DNA of 13,502 nt. Source: an uncultured Flavobacteriales bacterium. GTDB lineage: Bacteria; Bacteroidota; Bacteroidia; Flavobacteriales_D; Sanyastnellaceae. Shown here one piece after another: positions 13,316 to 13,502 of this stretch. Position 1 is the first letter of the stretch, and the number at the start of each line of letters is the position of its first letter. The position numbers and the translations under genes are program-made. Location: NCBI GenBank assembly GCA_913057815.1, contig CAJXOV010000013.1, forward strand, positions 1 through 13,502, given 5' to 3'. Under the pieces are notes generated by a model that did not search any database, was not told the DNA's origin, and saw nothing but the letters and a program-made list of their open reading frames with translations.

Positions 13316-13502
13316 CTATTTAGCCGCTTTCAGCCCTTTCTTTAAAAAGGCTAAGAAATCTTCAGGATCACCTGACCCATATCCAATTCCTTCAGGAATA
13401 ATCAACTCTCCATTTCCATCTTCGAATGCATAGAAAGGCTGAGCCAATGTATTATGATTTAAAGCTTGTTTTAGCTTCCATTCATCACCTAAGTTTTTAA
13501 TC
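13316..13502 (-). CDS. C-terminal fragment of a thioredoxin-fold protein, DsbD-like (5' end outside window)
   Basis: 61 residues plus stop TAG at 13316-13318; the frame is open to the window edge. The segment reads GDEWKLKQALNHNTLAQPFY, then AFEDGNGELIIPEGIGYGSG, then DPEDFLAFLKKGLKAAK. The cis-Pro region (AQPFY), the Asp/Gly turn, GYGSG and the final FLxxGL helix match the C-terminus of thioredoxin domains in Bacteroidota DsbD-type thiol:disulfide interchange proteins. The CxxC site and any membrane part lie upstream and cannot be seen, so a free periplasmic thioredoxin is also possible. Confidence 0.65.
   Translation of the reverse strand, partial: IKNLGDEWKLKQALNHNTLAQPFYAFEDGNGELIIPEGIGYGSGDPEDFLAFLKKGLKAAK

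Noticed and set aside
1-13502. A new defence, mobile or secondary-metabolite system
   Set aside because: No nuclease, helicase, transposase, integrase, toxin-antitoxin or synthase genes are seen; the gene content is housekeeping and envelope.

Overview
The window looks like the end of a draft contig from a Bacteroidota, probably Flavobacteriales-like. The evidence is low GC, a 1.1-kDa-residue-scale secreted protein ending in a type IX secretion (T9SS) sorting domain, a DUF4296 lipoprotein next to dihydroorotase, an ECF sigma/membrane anti-sigma pair, SPII lipoproteins with acidic residues after the Cys, and promoter boxes of the Bacteroidota form TAnnTTTG. Heptose (GmhA) and lipid-linked mannose (DPM-synthase-like) genes fit a Gram-negative envelope. 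Bases 1-42 are not genomic: they are an Illumina Nextera index plus transposase adapter.

Layout. 43-1788, minus strand: a Cys-repeat lipoprotein, then an ECF sigma factor, then a truncated single-pass anti-sigma-like gene cut by the contig end. 2048-3076, plus: VAT-1-like NADPH quinone oxidoreductase. 3077-3383: a gene-free block of direct and inverted AT-rich repeats ending in a good promoter. 3384-6802, plus: RluB pseudouridine synthase, then a tight operon of polyprenol-phosphate mannose synthase-like GT2, dihydroorotase PyrC and a DUF4296 lipoprotein. The operon's end overlaps a convergent minus-strand SDR epimerase (6753-7769). 7863-11141, minus: a modular T9SS cargo protein. 11265-11873, plus: a CE4 polysaccharide deacetylase. 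11874-12669: mostly non-coding, but with an unlisted 48-codon gene and its terminator, and a reading frame broken by one TGA. 12670-13236, minus: gmhA, headed by a terminator/promoter junction. 13316-13502, minus: the C-terminal end of a thioredoxin-fold, DsbD-like protein.

Most genes are housekeeping or envelope functions: rRNA modification, pyrimidine synthesis, LPS heptose, glycan deacetylation and a secreted cargo. I see no defence system, prophage, IS element, CRISPR array, tRNA or rRNA. The unusual signals are at the DNA level. Four genes carry a TAnnTTTG-like box exactly 5 bases before the start codon, suggesting leaderless mRNAs. The motif TTGCAACGC, or its half-site form, recurs in six different genes, always in frame. 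The sigma-gene leader can form a hairpin containing a CCTCC that could pair with GGAGG at the start codon.
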